Below, in pieces: positions 24,330-35,291 of a stretch of 64,000 bases of DNA; positions within the stretch are counted from its first letter, which is position 1; each line of letters opens with the position of its first letter. Both the position numbers and the translations under genes were made by a program. The notes beneath the pieces were generated by a model, which saw nothing but the letters and a program-made list of their open reading frames with translations, was not told where the DNA came from and ran no database searches. Where the stretch lies: contig NC_135149.1 of assembly GCF_050948215.1 (NCBI RefSeq), positions 2,108,001 through 2,172,000 of the forward strand, given 5' to 3'. Source of the stretch: Halictus rubicundus. Lineage: Eukaryota; Arthropoda; Insecta; Hymenoptera; Halictidae.

Positions 24330-26622
24330 CAGAGTTGGGCATTATTTAGATAAAAAATTATTTAAATAACGATTCGAATAAAAGATACTTTATCTTTATT
24401 CGTTATTCAAAGGTTTGAATAAAAAAAGTATCTTTATTCGACGAGTATCAGATAAATAATTTTATTCGACGAGAATTTATCCGACGAATAAAGATAATTT
24501 TTTTTATTCGAAGCGGATTTATTCGAACTTCGAATAATTTTTTCATCTTTTATCTATATCTTTTATTCGAAGGCTTCCAATAAATCTTCGAATAACTTTT
24601 GCCGAGCGCCGAGCATCAAAGACTCAGCGAAGACAGACGACATACAATGTAAGCGGATGGAGAATCGCGCACGAATGAAAGTTTAAACTTTTAGATTTTT
24701 CAACATATCCTCAAAAAATTGTGACGAGCGAATGGAGGGGATTTTCCTGATGAAAATGAGATCAAATTCGAGTGTAATCGAACAAGTTTCACTGATACGT
24801 AATGGTACGATAAAAATTACAATCTCATTAAAGACAGTCCAAATGATGTCGTGTTTGCACTCATTTTGATCGGAACAAGCTCTACAACTCATTCGTCTTA
24901 ACAATATTGTTCTGATTAAAAACATAAAAGCATAAATTGCCAATAATGCTGGATTCTCCATCTGCTTACATTGTAGGTTGTTGGTCGGTCGTTGGTCTTT
25001 GAAGTTCCGAGCTCTTAGAGTCGCGAGATATCGGTGTGAAACAACTGCCAATCCAATTGCAAAACTTCTTTATTTCTCATTATTTTTTTATGGGACTTGC
25101 GCCAACTAATTCGTGGCATTCTTCTGATTAAAATGACACTAAACACGGTACAAATTGGACTGTATTTAGCATTTTTATCCGTAGATTTATTCGAAGGCTT
25201 CGAATAAATCTTCGGATAACTTTTGCCAGCTCGACGAATAAACGGCGACGACGGCCGACGAGGACCGACGAGCGCCGAACGTCGAAGACCCAGCGACGAC
25301 AGACGACATACAATGTAAGCGGATGGAGAATCGCCCACGAATGAAAGTTTAAACTCTTAGATTTTTTAACATATCCTCATAAAATTGTGACGAGCGAATG
25401 GAGGGGATTTTCCTGATGAAAATGAGGTCAAATTCGAGTGTAATCGAACAAGTTTCACTGATATGTAATGTTACGATAAGAATTACAATCTCATTAAACA
25501 CAGTCCAAATGATGTCGTGTTTGGACTCATTTCGATCGGAACAAGCTCTACAACTCGTTCGTCTTAACAATATTGTTCTGATTAAAAACATACAAGCATA
25601 AATTGCCAATAATGCACGATTCTCCATCCGCTTACATTCTGTGCCGTTTGGCAGTCGCTGGGTCTTAGACATTCGGCGCTCGTCGGTCCTCGTCGGCCGT
25701 CGTCGCCGTTTATTCGTCGAGCTGGCAAAAGTTATAGCAAAAATTATCGAAGCCTTCGAATAAATCTACGGATAAAAATGCTAAATACAGTCCAATTTGT
25801 ACCGTGTTTAGTGTCATTTTAATCAGAAGAATGCCACGAATTAGTTGGCGCAAGTCCCATAAAAATATCATGAAAAACAATGAAGTTTTGCAATTGGATT
25901 GGTAGTTGTTTCACACCGATATCTCGCGACTCTGCGAGCTCGGAACTTCAAAGACCAGCGACCGACCAACAGCCTACAATGTAAGCAGATGGGGAATCGA
26001 GCATTACTGGCAATTTATGCTTGTATGTTTTTAATCAGAACAATATTGTTAAGACGAATGAGTTGTAGAGCTTGTTCCGATCGAAATGAGTCCAAACACG
26101 ACATCATTTGGACTGTCTTTAATGAGATTGTATTTTTTATCGTAAAATTAGGTATCAGTGAAACTTGTTCGATTACACTCGAATTTGACCTCATTTTCAT
26201 CAGGAAAATCCCCTCCATTCGCTCGTCACAATTTCATGAGGATATATTGAAAAATCTAAAAGTTTAAACTTTCATACGTGCGCGATTCTCCATTCGCTTA
26301 CATTGTATGTCGTCCGTCGTTGCTGGGTCTTTGAAGCTCGGCGCTCGGCAAAAGTTATTCCAAGATTTATTCGAAGCCTTCGAATAAAAGATACAGATAA
26401 AAGATGAAAAAATTATTCGAAGTTCGAATAAATCCGCTTCGAATAGAAAAAATTATCTTTATTCGTCGGATAAATTCTCGACGAATAAAATTATTTATCC
26501 GATACTCGTCCAATAAAGATGCTTTTTTTTATTCGAACCTTCAAATAACAAATAAAGATAAAGTATCTTTTATTCAAATTTTCATTTAAATAATTTTTTA
26601 TCCCAAATAATGCCCATCTCTG
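24330..26622. mobile_element. Nested core palindrome (family C) in copy 1
   Basis: Begins CAGAGTTGGGCATTATTT and ends with the inverted form of CAGAGATGGGCATTATTT, a terminus shape typical of hAT elements. AT-rich arms rich in TTCGAATAA blocks follow. Inside lie three copies of a roughly 300-bp module: 24684-25000 and 25350-25640 in one orientation and 25980-26275 in the other. They are separated by spacers that include TCGTCGGTCCTCGTCGG and CTAAACACGGTACAAATTGG. The direct flanks of the core do not match, so it does not look like a simple late insertion. Confidence 0.75.
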
Positions 26623-27759
26623 CGAGGGCCGTTAGCACCGTGAAAGATTTACTTAATATTTAATTGAATTTAATAATTACAAAGAGGGTATCATGAACAA
26701 AGTGCATGCACTTGGAACTGTTACAGAAATATGTAAGATCACCCTTTCGATGAAGTATCGAATGAGGTTTATAACACGAGCGACTGGAATCCGCCTCTTT
26801 TGAGGAGTATAGTACACACTGCATGTCTAGCCTTCCTTTAATTAGTTTTGGAGGCAGGTCTCTGGAAGTTGTGGATGCATTCGCTTGTACGGTCTGGCTT
26901 GCGAGTCAATAGCAATTGTTAGCGTACCATAAAACTCCAGATGTTACACAGAACACAGGTAGGTGTGCTGGGCGCTACGTCACCAACGCACTAAAGGACT
27001 GAAATGAAGGAAACACTTTTGTTTTTTCAATGGTCGTCGCAAAAAATTGTTCTTCCTTGAATATGGATGGTACCATGGTATTGAGTTGTAAAGGAGTGTT
27101 AAACAGAGCTGCAATGCAGCCCATAAAAAATTAGTAGAACGGTGAAATAAAGAGTAAACTAGAATGTTTTCGAGTAAAATTATTTAAAAATAGTTCTAAT
27201 GTGTTTTTAAAGTCATCTAGTAAAAATCTTATGGTGCTGAGGTGGAAAAATATTTATTCATTAAAGGAAAAATTTTTTAAATTAATAATAACAGTAGCTA
27301 AATATATGAAAAAATTTAAGATAGTGTTGATGACAATAGCTCATTATTAAATTAATATTCAGGTTGGTCGCTTTTAAACTTCGATATGAGATCTTTATTT
27401 GTTCGAATTTTTCCGGATTTTCCATTTTTTACAACTAAAGTTTGCAACTACAAACTTGGAAAAAAAAATAAAATACGTATCATTACAATTAATATTAGAG
27501 ATTTTGTACACAAGATTTACATGTTAGTTACATATTTCATATAAAACAATTAAGCTGTACGTTCTAATCCTGGTTAAAAAAATAATGTGCGTTCAGTTTT
27601 ATGCTAAAAGACTGACCGGTTCTGTGCCATGCTAAAAGACTGACCGGTTCTGTTCCAGGAAAGACTGACCGGTTCTGTGCCATGCTAAAGCGGCGATGTC
27701 ACGAAAGTGGGAACGCCGAAACCCCGGGCGTGAGCACTCTCATTCCTCTCTGGTAATAC

Positions 27760-28286
27760 CAGAGAGGAAATGACAGTGCTCACGCTCGGGGTTTTAGTGT
27801 CCCCACTTTTCTAAATCAGCCTTTTAGCCTGAAACAGAATCTGCATCATCTTTTTAGCCAGGAACAGGACCTGCATCATCTTTTTATCCTGTATTAGAAC
27901 CTGCATCATCTTTTAGGCTGGATCAGAGCCTACATAGAAGAGCCTCTTTTAATGTGGAAGTAGCAATCCACTCAGGCATTATTAGGAATTCGCTGCTAAT
28001 GATGCAGGTTCTGGTCCAGGCTAAAAATTAGGCTAGGGGGCAGCACTATACCGGGGATGTGGCGGTTGTAGATAATGTAGTTTTCTGTATCGATTAATTT
28101 GTTTATATTTAGTCGTTATCATTTATTTTGTTTCTGGTTTCCTACCAACAAAATTATTGACATAACAAATTGCTACGGATTAAAATAAATACTGAAAGAG
28201 ATAAGACGTCTTTTATTTGGAGAAATATATTACACTCCTACAGGGACACTAAAATTCCGGACGTGAGCACTCTCATTTCCTCTGTG
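27760..28286. mobile_element. Short element with family-A-like termini (family B)
   Basis: About 0.53 kb. The left terminus CAGAGAGGAAATGACAGTGC and the inverted right terminus around 28244-28286 both continue into GCTCACG and TTTTAGTGTCCC, paralleling the family A ends. Behind the left end is an array of about 30-nt units (about 27824-27935) with the shared core TGCATCATCTTTTTA. This mirrors the subterminal-array design of family A with a different sequence. It lies 7 nt from the right end of family A copy 1. No coding capacity. Confidence 0.75.
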
Positions 28287-28387
28287 GTTTTAAGTTACCA
28301 GAGTCACTACTTAAGTTTTTAGACTAAGCAGTTGGTATGCTTAGTTTTTGATACCCACGCCCTGAAGAAAAAGAAATTCAGTTAGAC

Positions 28388-29365
28388 TGTTGCGTCGCAG
28401 TGTGGTGGAATAGGGATTTTGGTTGTGGGTTCGAGTGCCCGTGAAGCGCTGAAGCGCTCTGCTCGTGGAAGTTAAGAAATAAACTTTGTACACAGAGTTT
28501 AAAGGCGAAAAACTGTTGTAGATTTTATTAGAAGTACTTGGAGATGTAACTCCCTCAGTTCTACAATGAGTTCTGTCTCATCCTGGAGCTTCGAATCCTT
28601 TTTCTAGCTTCTTCCTTCTCGTCTCGCTTCCTTAGCCAATAGGAAAATTGGGATCTTCTGGCTAGGCGTTGATTCGTCGGATCACTCGTCTTCCGGTTGC
28701 TGCTTGATGGTGATTGGTAGTGGATGGATCTTAATAGCGCACGCACGGGAGTGGGGTACGCATGAGGGTGAAGCCCCGCCAAAACAAGGGACGTGGGGCC
28801 ATGTGGGACCGAACAAGAGAGAGGTCCGAGGGAGTTCCAAGTGGTCCTTGACTGAGAATTTATGACCTCTTGTCCTTAACTGATTCCGGACTTCGACTAT
28901 CCCTAATTTATGTTGAATTGGAGAAGCTACTCTAAGAGGCTGCGTGACTTTCTCTAAATTCCTCAATTAGTCTCGCCGACTCGAATTTCGTCAAGGATCT
29001 CTATGGAACTCTCCCGGTCTTTCTTTACCTACTCTAAACTATCGCGTCCAAATAGAATACATATGTATTAAATACGCGATTGCATCTTATATTTAAATTT
29101 CCCTCTCCACGCCATTAATCGATGCTATATATATATATCTAGCTATGTTCGCGTGGTCAACTGGCCACGCTACAAGACAACCACAGCTCTGCTGGGCGTA
29201 GGACTGCCAACTCCCTGTCTGTGCTTTCCCTAGGCGCTGCCCAGAGGAATGACGACTCTAGCGCCAAACTCCCTACAATATTGCTGCCAACTATGCCACC
29301 TGTCGGATTACCTAGGGAGTTACACATACTCCCTATCGTAACTACGTTCGTGTGGTCATGCAACA
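28388..29365 (-). mobile_element. Probable solo LTR of a retrotransposon
   Basis: A 978-bp segment bounded by TGTTGC and GCAACA, the TG...CA form of long terminal repeats. On the minus strand it has a TATA-like run at 29126-29138 and an AATAAA signal (reverse complement at 28524-28529) about 140 bp before its 3' end, the order expected within one LTR. There is no internal retroelement coding sequence and no second LTR nearby. No perfect target duplication was found at the edges, so the call is tentative. Confidence 0.5.
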
Positions 29366-29747
29366 ACAGTCATCACGGTTGGTAGTATTGAGTTTAAGAT
29401 TGACTTATTCAGTACCATCCGATAACTGTGTATTTAGTAAACAATAACATAAACAACAAATTGTACGTAACGTGACCGGACGTTTATCCGAATGCATTGT
29501 AATTTGTTGCATTTGAGAAATTTCACCGTTAATATTCGAATTAAAATGTATCCATTGATGGAACTCTTGTTTTCAAAAACCAAATGATAATTTACGATTT
29601 GTGTTAAGCTACACTGTGCATATAAGGATGCTTTCGTTGCTGTCCGTTTGAAAATTTCTTCGAGGTAAGGTCCCCTATCGTTATTTTTATTTTATTAGAC
29701 ATTAATAGCCAACATTCTACAGATACCTCTTAGGAATAGATACCATA
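29366..29747. other. Upstream region of the DOK/IRS-type adaptor
   Basis: Probably holds promoter and 5'UTR. A splice-donor-like GAGGTAAGG at about 29661-29669 and an acceptor-like TTCTACAG at about 29714-29721 suggest a short intron in the 5'UTR just ahead of the start codon. Confidence 0.45.
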
Positions 29748-31305
29748 ATGGCCGAAGAAAACACTGAGATTTGTGGATTTCTAGATGTTAAGTATCTCAA
29801 TGGTAAATGTAAGGTTCATAAGGTGAAGAAAAGGACTCTAGCTCCTTGGAAGGTTTGGAGAAGACGATGGTGTTCTATAAAAAAATTGGGTCCTGGTTTG
29901 GGCATTAAAGTGCAACTTGATTATAACATTAGCAGCAACTTCAATGCATTGCCAAACGATAAAGACAGTTCGTTGACAATACCGTCGGATGTTATTATTT
30001 GTCGAACTCAATCTAGGTCTAAACAGTTTGCCTTTGGCATATTTCCTACCAAAGAAAGGAAGCCGTTGATATACTTTGCAGGTACTTCAGAAACAGAATC
30101 GCAACGATGGATGGCTAATATCAGGCAACTTTTGCGACCCAGAAAGAATCAGTTTTTGCCCGGATCTTATAGCATATCTATGGTGGATAATGCGCATTCC
30201 AAGGCATCAGGACTTATCGGTACACAATATCGTATATATATTATCGATATTTGACCTGTAATTAGAGAAAATAACATGGTGACAGTGAAATTTTAATAAT
30301 TTTTTAGGATTGTACGGTGATTTGGTAGCTGGTACGATGGGGATGTTTATTAAGGACGCTCACTCAGGCAAAGAGATAGAAACTTTCGAATGGAAAGAAT
30401 TTGGTCAATTTCATCATAGTACGGCGGGTCATCCAGAAGACGTTAAATGCATTTGCGTAATTCATACGACTAAAGAATTCCGTGGCGGAGTCGGAGAGCT
30501 TCATATATTTTGTTTAGAAGCTGGCAAATTACTTCAAGAGTTAGTAACACAAGGTCGTGGTCCGAGAAACAAACCGATAAGGAGACCCTGGAGTTTAAGC
30601 GAGGGTGATCTTAGAATATTAAAGTTTGAAGAAACGCAACGAAATTATTCAATCCTGAGCGAACGAATAGACGCCAGGAAATTAAATAAAAGTAGAAAAG
30701 GTACTATAGAGCACGAACAATCGTGTTCGAAAGTCCACAACAAGCAGGCAGAAAATGTCTATCAACCGGAACCATTCAGTGTTCCAAATGTTACCAGCAA
30801 CAGAGGAGACTGGTCGAGTTATCCTTACGATAGAAGAATTTCCGATATTTCAGTAGCTTCTGGGATTTACGAAGAAATTGCGGATGAGGTAGAGTGCGGT
30901 AGAGCAACAACTTCACGTTTCTGTATGGATCAATTTTTCCATAATTGCCGATCGGACGAACCTCCACCTTTACCACCGCGACAAAGATGTGCATCAGAAT
31001 CGATGAAGGGTGTTAGGTTCGTGTTTGAGATTAGTACGGCTCAACGTTACGTACGTTTCAATTTTTTGGCAACATTAATGTTTTATTTTTGAAGGTCTCA
31101 AGACGTGTTGATTTCTGAAAGCGGTATTCTATCGGTAATGCCAAACCGAAATTCAGGACAGAGCGAAAGAAATAGTTTTACATTGCAAAAAGTTGCGGAC
31201 ACCTGCAATTACGTTCCCATGTCACCAAGATTAAAAGATATTACTCTGCATCACTTGCAGTCCCAAACTGCTCTGCAAGAGAATGACTATGTTATAATGC
31301 GATAA
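29748..31305 (+). CDS. PH + PTB (IRS-type) docking adaptor, DOK/IRS family
   Basis: Three in-phase exons (29748-30219, 30308-31016, 31095-31305) encode 463 residues. The N-terminal pleckstrin-homology domain (about residues 8-135) includes KVWRRRWCSIKK and a final SQRWMANIRQLL helix. An IRS-type phosphotyrosine-binding domain follows (about 158-265), starting GLYGDLVAGTMG and ending with GELHIFCLEAG. The tail has an SH3-type proline motif (PPPLPPRQR) and candidate tyrosine docking sites: GIYEEI, YVPM at 433-436 and YVIM at 459-462. YxxM motifs bind the p85 subunit of PI3-kinase, so coupling a receptor tyrosine kinase to PI3K at the membrane is the likely role. The short length fits DOK better than IRS, while two YxxM sites are IRS-like; I leave the exact orthologue open. 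It is tail-to-tail with YEATS2. Confidence 0.82.
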
Positions 31306-31733
31306 ACTCTGCAATGACAGTAGTTTATAAGGTTCTCAACTGTGCAAACCAATACTCAATATTAGTATTATGTTATTTCTTTCCTCGTTCGCACAATTTA
31401 ATTTTTTGCAATGCCTTTCTTTTAAGGGATAAAAAGAACCATACGTTTTTACTTTAAAATGAAACACATTCGTTGCGAGTGTAATAGCAAGGTAAGAAAA
31501 AGAAGAGCGAGGAGAGGATCGATAATTCAGTATTAAAAAAAATTTTGCATTTTTATTGGTAGAAAACTTGATATACTAAGTTTAATCAAATTTCGAAATT
31601 TGTACATGTGCGAGGATGCCATTTTCAGGCCTGATACTGAAGCATATTGTCCAAGCAAACGATATAATTTCAGTTTAGTAGAAATAGTTTGTTTTCATTG
31701 TGCCTAAATTCTTGTGTCTCGTATTTTTTCGAA
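31306..31733. other. Short intergenic region between convergent DOK-type adaptor and YEATS2
   Basis: 428 bp holding the 3' ends of two convergent genes. No gene or repeat is recognised. AT-rich stretches could serve as polyadenylation regions for either gene. Confidence 0.5.
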
Positions 31734-34700
31734 TTAATCCGTCGATGTTTGTCCATACTTGGATCCTAATCCTTGATTCGTAAAAATGTCGAATTCTTCA
31801 CGATTTAGAAGAGCTCCACGTACGTCGTCCAAAACAATCATCTTCGGATATCTACAAAGTAAACAGAGATCGTCACGACATCGTGATGTATGTATATATA
31901 CTATAATATGATATAGTACGACATGATACCATACCATACCATACGATACGACACACACAAATTTTGCTATGTATATACACATGTGACATTTACAGTTCCA
32001 GCATAATAAATAATTATGAATGTTTTTAGAAAAGAAAAAAAAATATACACACAAATGCGCCAAATAGAGAAGGAATGCTTACCCGTTATCGCATCTTTCC
32101 CAAGCTTTCGCCAAAGACATTCTAACCAAATCGTCCACAAGACATTCTATGACCTGAAAAAGAGAACGAATTAGACACGTAACGGATGGGATATATCGTT
32201 ACCGAGAAAATTGAGGAAGAAATCTTTTGCATATCTTACTCTCATTATTGCTCGACTGGCTGCGCAATCCACCACACTGGGCAAAACTTCTTCGTGATTC
32301 AATTTTACGCCTATTTCTCTTGCCGTTTCGCAGACAAAATCGTGAAACGGTATCGATTTCGTCTCCATTTCCAATACAGCGATCTTGGAGGCGGAAAGAT
32401 TCCTCTCGTTGAAATCCATATCCCCCTTTGACTTCTTTTTCTCGACCTCCGAGAAAGTTTCGTCGACGATATCCACTTCGACGTCGTGTTCGTGAAACTG
32501 TTGTGAATTGGAATCAAACCATTGACTGTACGAACGAGTCGGACAAATTTCAAGCCATTTACAAAAAGCATCGGGTTCCGAACAGGTAAACGTGGTTCGC
32601 GATACGGTGGAATCGATCAGATTGTTCGGTCGTTTGACTTGCTCACTGAAAAGCCCAGAACCGAATCGAAAAGGCGTATGCCCGTGGAGTCTTGCCCAAA
32701 TCATGATCTCTTTGACAGTCCACAATTCTTGCTCCGGAAACGCCTTGTTCTTTAACAAGCATCGTATAGTTTTTGCCCGACTCCATTCGCAGGCGGTTCG
32801 TTTCGCGATAGTGTATTCAAAAAAATCTTTCTCGGTAACACACGCGTAAGGATGAAGCTGCTTGTAATCCGAATCGGAAGCGTCTCGAGTTACCATAGGC
32901 ATTCGTCTGACGATGAATCTCAGCAGGCCTTCGATATCTTGAATGTTTGCGGCGTCGATCGCGCGGAACGCTTCGTCGTAGAACTCCTTCTTGCTCTGCA
33001 GTTTGTGCTTGTCTTTGCCCACGGTGATCTTTTGCCGCGCAGGTTGTAATTGTAATTCCTTGTCTTCTCGATTTTCCGAAACGGCTCTCGTCGCGAATTC
33101 CTCTGGGTGTTCCGATCTCCTGGGAGCATCAACAAGATGATCGTCCTGTAGATTTCTTCTTTCGGCTATTTTTAACGCAGGCACATTCGAATTTACGTTC
33201 AAGAGAATACTCTTGGAGAACTGAAGCTTAAGTCCTGGCTGAGCTTCACGTACTGAATTCGCCTTGGACGAGCACGACGGTTTCTTCAACAAGCTCATAC
33301 CACGCGACGATACGGTTAAACTCGCTTTTGGTTTTGTCGTAGAATCGTTGTTCGGTTTACGAGTTTGGTCGTCGTTGCGCGGAATTCCAATATCCACGGT
33401 GAACGTTTTGTTGTTTTGTAGTACCAGCACGTGCTTGTTCGACGTCTCGAACAATGGAGGAATCGAGATTTCTAAAGGACGGAGGTTCGACTGAAGTTTC
33501 GAGCAAGAAGACGGAAGCGCTTTTGTCCTGTTTCCGTCGACTTCGTCCTTACTCGATAACGAAGGCTCCGACGATTTTCTCTCTTCGTTTGCTTTCACTT
33601 GTTCGAGGTTCTCGTCGACGATCTTGTTTGTCGACGAAGTCGTTTCCTTTTTGAGCGATAGGCAGGGATCGATGGTTAAGTTCTCTTCAAGACGATTCGA
33701 TCCGCAGTAGTCGTGATCAAGGTCGACATAAAATCGCGATTTTTCGATATTCAGAAAAGTTTCGTTGATCTCTAGCGAAGTTTCCTCTTCCTCCTGTTTG
33801 ATAATCACAATCGAGTCGTTGTTCTTCAAACCCAACTGAAACTTTGAACCCGAATCCGAATTCGAATCGAAATCCGAATCCGAATCCGAATCCGAATTTG
33901 AATGCGAATCCGAACGTGGATCGTTTACCATTTTGACATTGGAATCGTCGTTGGATTCGAAACGAGTTTCTGATTTTTCGGCTTCTGATTTATTGGTCTC
34001 ATCGTATGAGCAGGACGGAGCAACAGGTTTCGAATTTCGAGCATCCGCGTAGATCCATATGTCGACCAGAGTTTCGGATCCCAAAGTTTGCAGACCGGTG
34101 TACGTGCGATCCAACTTTAAGTGATGAATTATGTCCATTGGCTTATCGAGCGCGCTCTTGAAGTGCAATTGCACTCTTAAGGGGAATTCACCCCAGCCAC
34201 GTCTGGATAGACAGAACGGCGGTGCTGTCACTTCGACGACGTCGTTAGGCCTGTAGCTAGGATGTAAAAAGAATCTGACTTTGCCAACGAAATCGTCGAT
34301 CTCGGGATTGTCTTTGTTGCCTCGGACGTACATTGTCCATTTGTGACTAGCCGCGTCTTCTCTCCATTCCGGAGGGATCCACTTTGAAATGTTTCCAATG
34401 ATTATACGTTTTCTGACCTTGTGTCGGATTCCTCTCGACGGGCAAGGAGGCTCCGGGATTCCGGATTTCGGCGGGATGTATCGCGGTATTTTCTTTGGTC
34501 GCGATTGGTCGACGGTGTCATTGTTTCTCTTTCTTAAGGGATCGTCCTCGGAGATCCCCTTCTCGGATTGCTGCTTCGAATTCAAAATTGGACAGGCAAT
34601 TGTGTTCGAGGGACACGTTGCAACAGGATATGATGCGATCGAATCATCCACATTACTGTGTTGCGTTTTCACGGTTGAATTCGTCGATACTAACAAACTA

Positions 34701-35291
34701 CCGCATACCTTTGGCGATTTACCTATCAATTGTTTGATCGCAGGATGAATTTGGGCTTGTCTTGCTTCCCCATTTTGCGAACTCTGACATTGCTTGCGAT
34801 TATAAAAATCAGCAACTATCACGTATCGTAAAAAATGTAGAGCTTTCGACGCTCTGTGCAATCTTTCCTGTATCTCTAAGACTTCTTTCTCTTTCGCGTT
34901 TATTTCCTGAGAAAATTCCTTTTCGATAATGGCCGTTATCTTCTTTGCAGTATTGTTTCTCGCTGAAAATATCAATAAAAATTTAGTCTTATAATGTTGC
35001 TTTTCCACCATTTAATATTTCGTATTGCATGTTTTGAACTAGGAAAGGGAACATACAGTTTTGCCTGTTGAGGCTTACACCCGAAAGCCTCAACAGACAA
35101 AACTGTATGATGCCGGGCCGTGAAAGTCTCAAATCTCTGATTAGGAAAAGGAACAATTCTAATATACAACGTTCTACGACAATATAATAACGTTGCAATG
35201 CCGTACCGTTTTCCTCGTAAAGTCGTTGATGTTTCTCGTTATTTGCAACGGGAGGCCCGTAATCGGGATCGTGATCTTTTAAGGCACTCAT
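31734..35291 (-). CDS. YEATS2: YEATS domain-containing protein 2 (ATAC complex)
   Basis: Histone-acyl-lysine reader subunit of the ATAC acetyltransferase complex (Drosophila D12). Four minus-strand exons (35291-35207, 34962-32240, 32153-32083, 31851-31734), in phase, give 998 residues. The first exon carries the N-terminal DPDYGPP motif seen in YEATS2 orthologues. A coiled-coil-like segment at about residues 32-85 precedes the YEATS domain (about 209-345), which has KWTMYVRG, FFLHPSYRPNDVVEV and the reader-loop RRGWGEFPL. A Ser/Asp repeat follows, encoded around 33840-33910 by a GATTCG-type hexamer. The C-terminal part contains the conserved WSRAKTIRCLLKNK block and, after two short exons, a histone-fold-like end (ALLNREEFDIFTNQ). 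A repeat expansion inside the Ser/Asp tract is likely length-polymorphic. The protein is shorter than human YEATS2 (about 1420). Confidence 0.93.
35052..35109. other. Near-perfect 25-bp hairpin in the first YEATS2 intron
   Basis: Arms 35052-35076 and 35085-35109 are reverse complements over 25 nt with one mismatch, around an 8-nt loop. The hairpin sits in an 87-nt segment (35054-35140) flanked by near-identical 15-nt direct repeats (35039-35053 and 35141-35155, 13 of 15 matching). It could be a tiny foldback insertion or a hairpin RNA; nothing in the sequence decides between these. Confidence 0.6.

Larger units (their letters stand above)
23013..27752. mobile_element. Giant palindromic (foldback) DNA element, family A, copy 1
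   Basis: A 4.74-kb inverted-repeat element. The left end reads CAGAGAGGAATGAGAGTGC and the right end is its reverse complement. Next to each end is an array of about 28-nt repeats containing CAGAACCGGTCAGTCTTT (four units on the left at about 23083-23195, three on the right at about 27605-27690). The arms then match each other in inverted orientation for more than 1 kb: for example, the GGTACCATCCATATTCAAGG block at about 23740 reappears inverted at about 27060. The core is a second palindrome with its own ends (24330-26622). Only short, repeat-borne open frames occur, so it is non-autonomous. Flanks gtaagaa(c) and gtaatac(c) match at 6 of 8 positions, a possible degraded target duplication. 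Terminal sequence and approximate 7-8 bp duplication suggest a hAT-type mover; this is inference. Confidence 0.88.

Noticed and set aside
24683..25051. A 122-residue open frame, repeated at 25349-25672, 25899-26267, 55982-56227 and 56532-56900 with near-identical protein sequence.
   Set aside because: It follows the 300-bp module of the palindromes, has no family resemblance, is interrupted or shortened in several copies, and similarity at the DNA level is as high as at the protein level. Treated as a repeat-borne frame.
28425..28450. GGGTTCGAGTGCC, similar to a tRNA B box.
   Set aside because: No A box at the right distance and no cloverleaf stems; it lies inside the LTR candidate.
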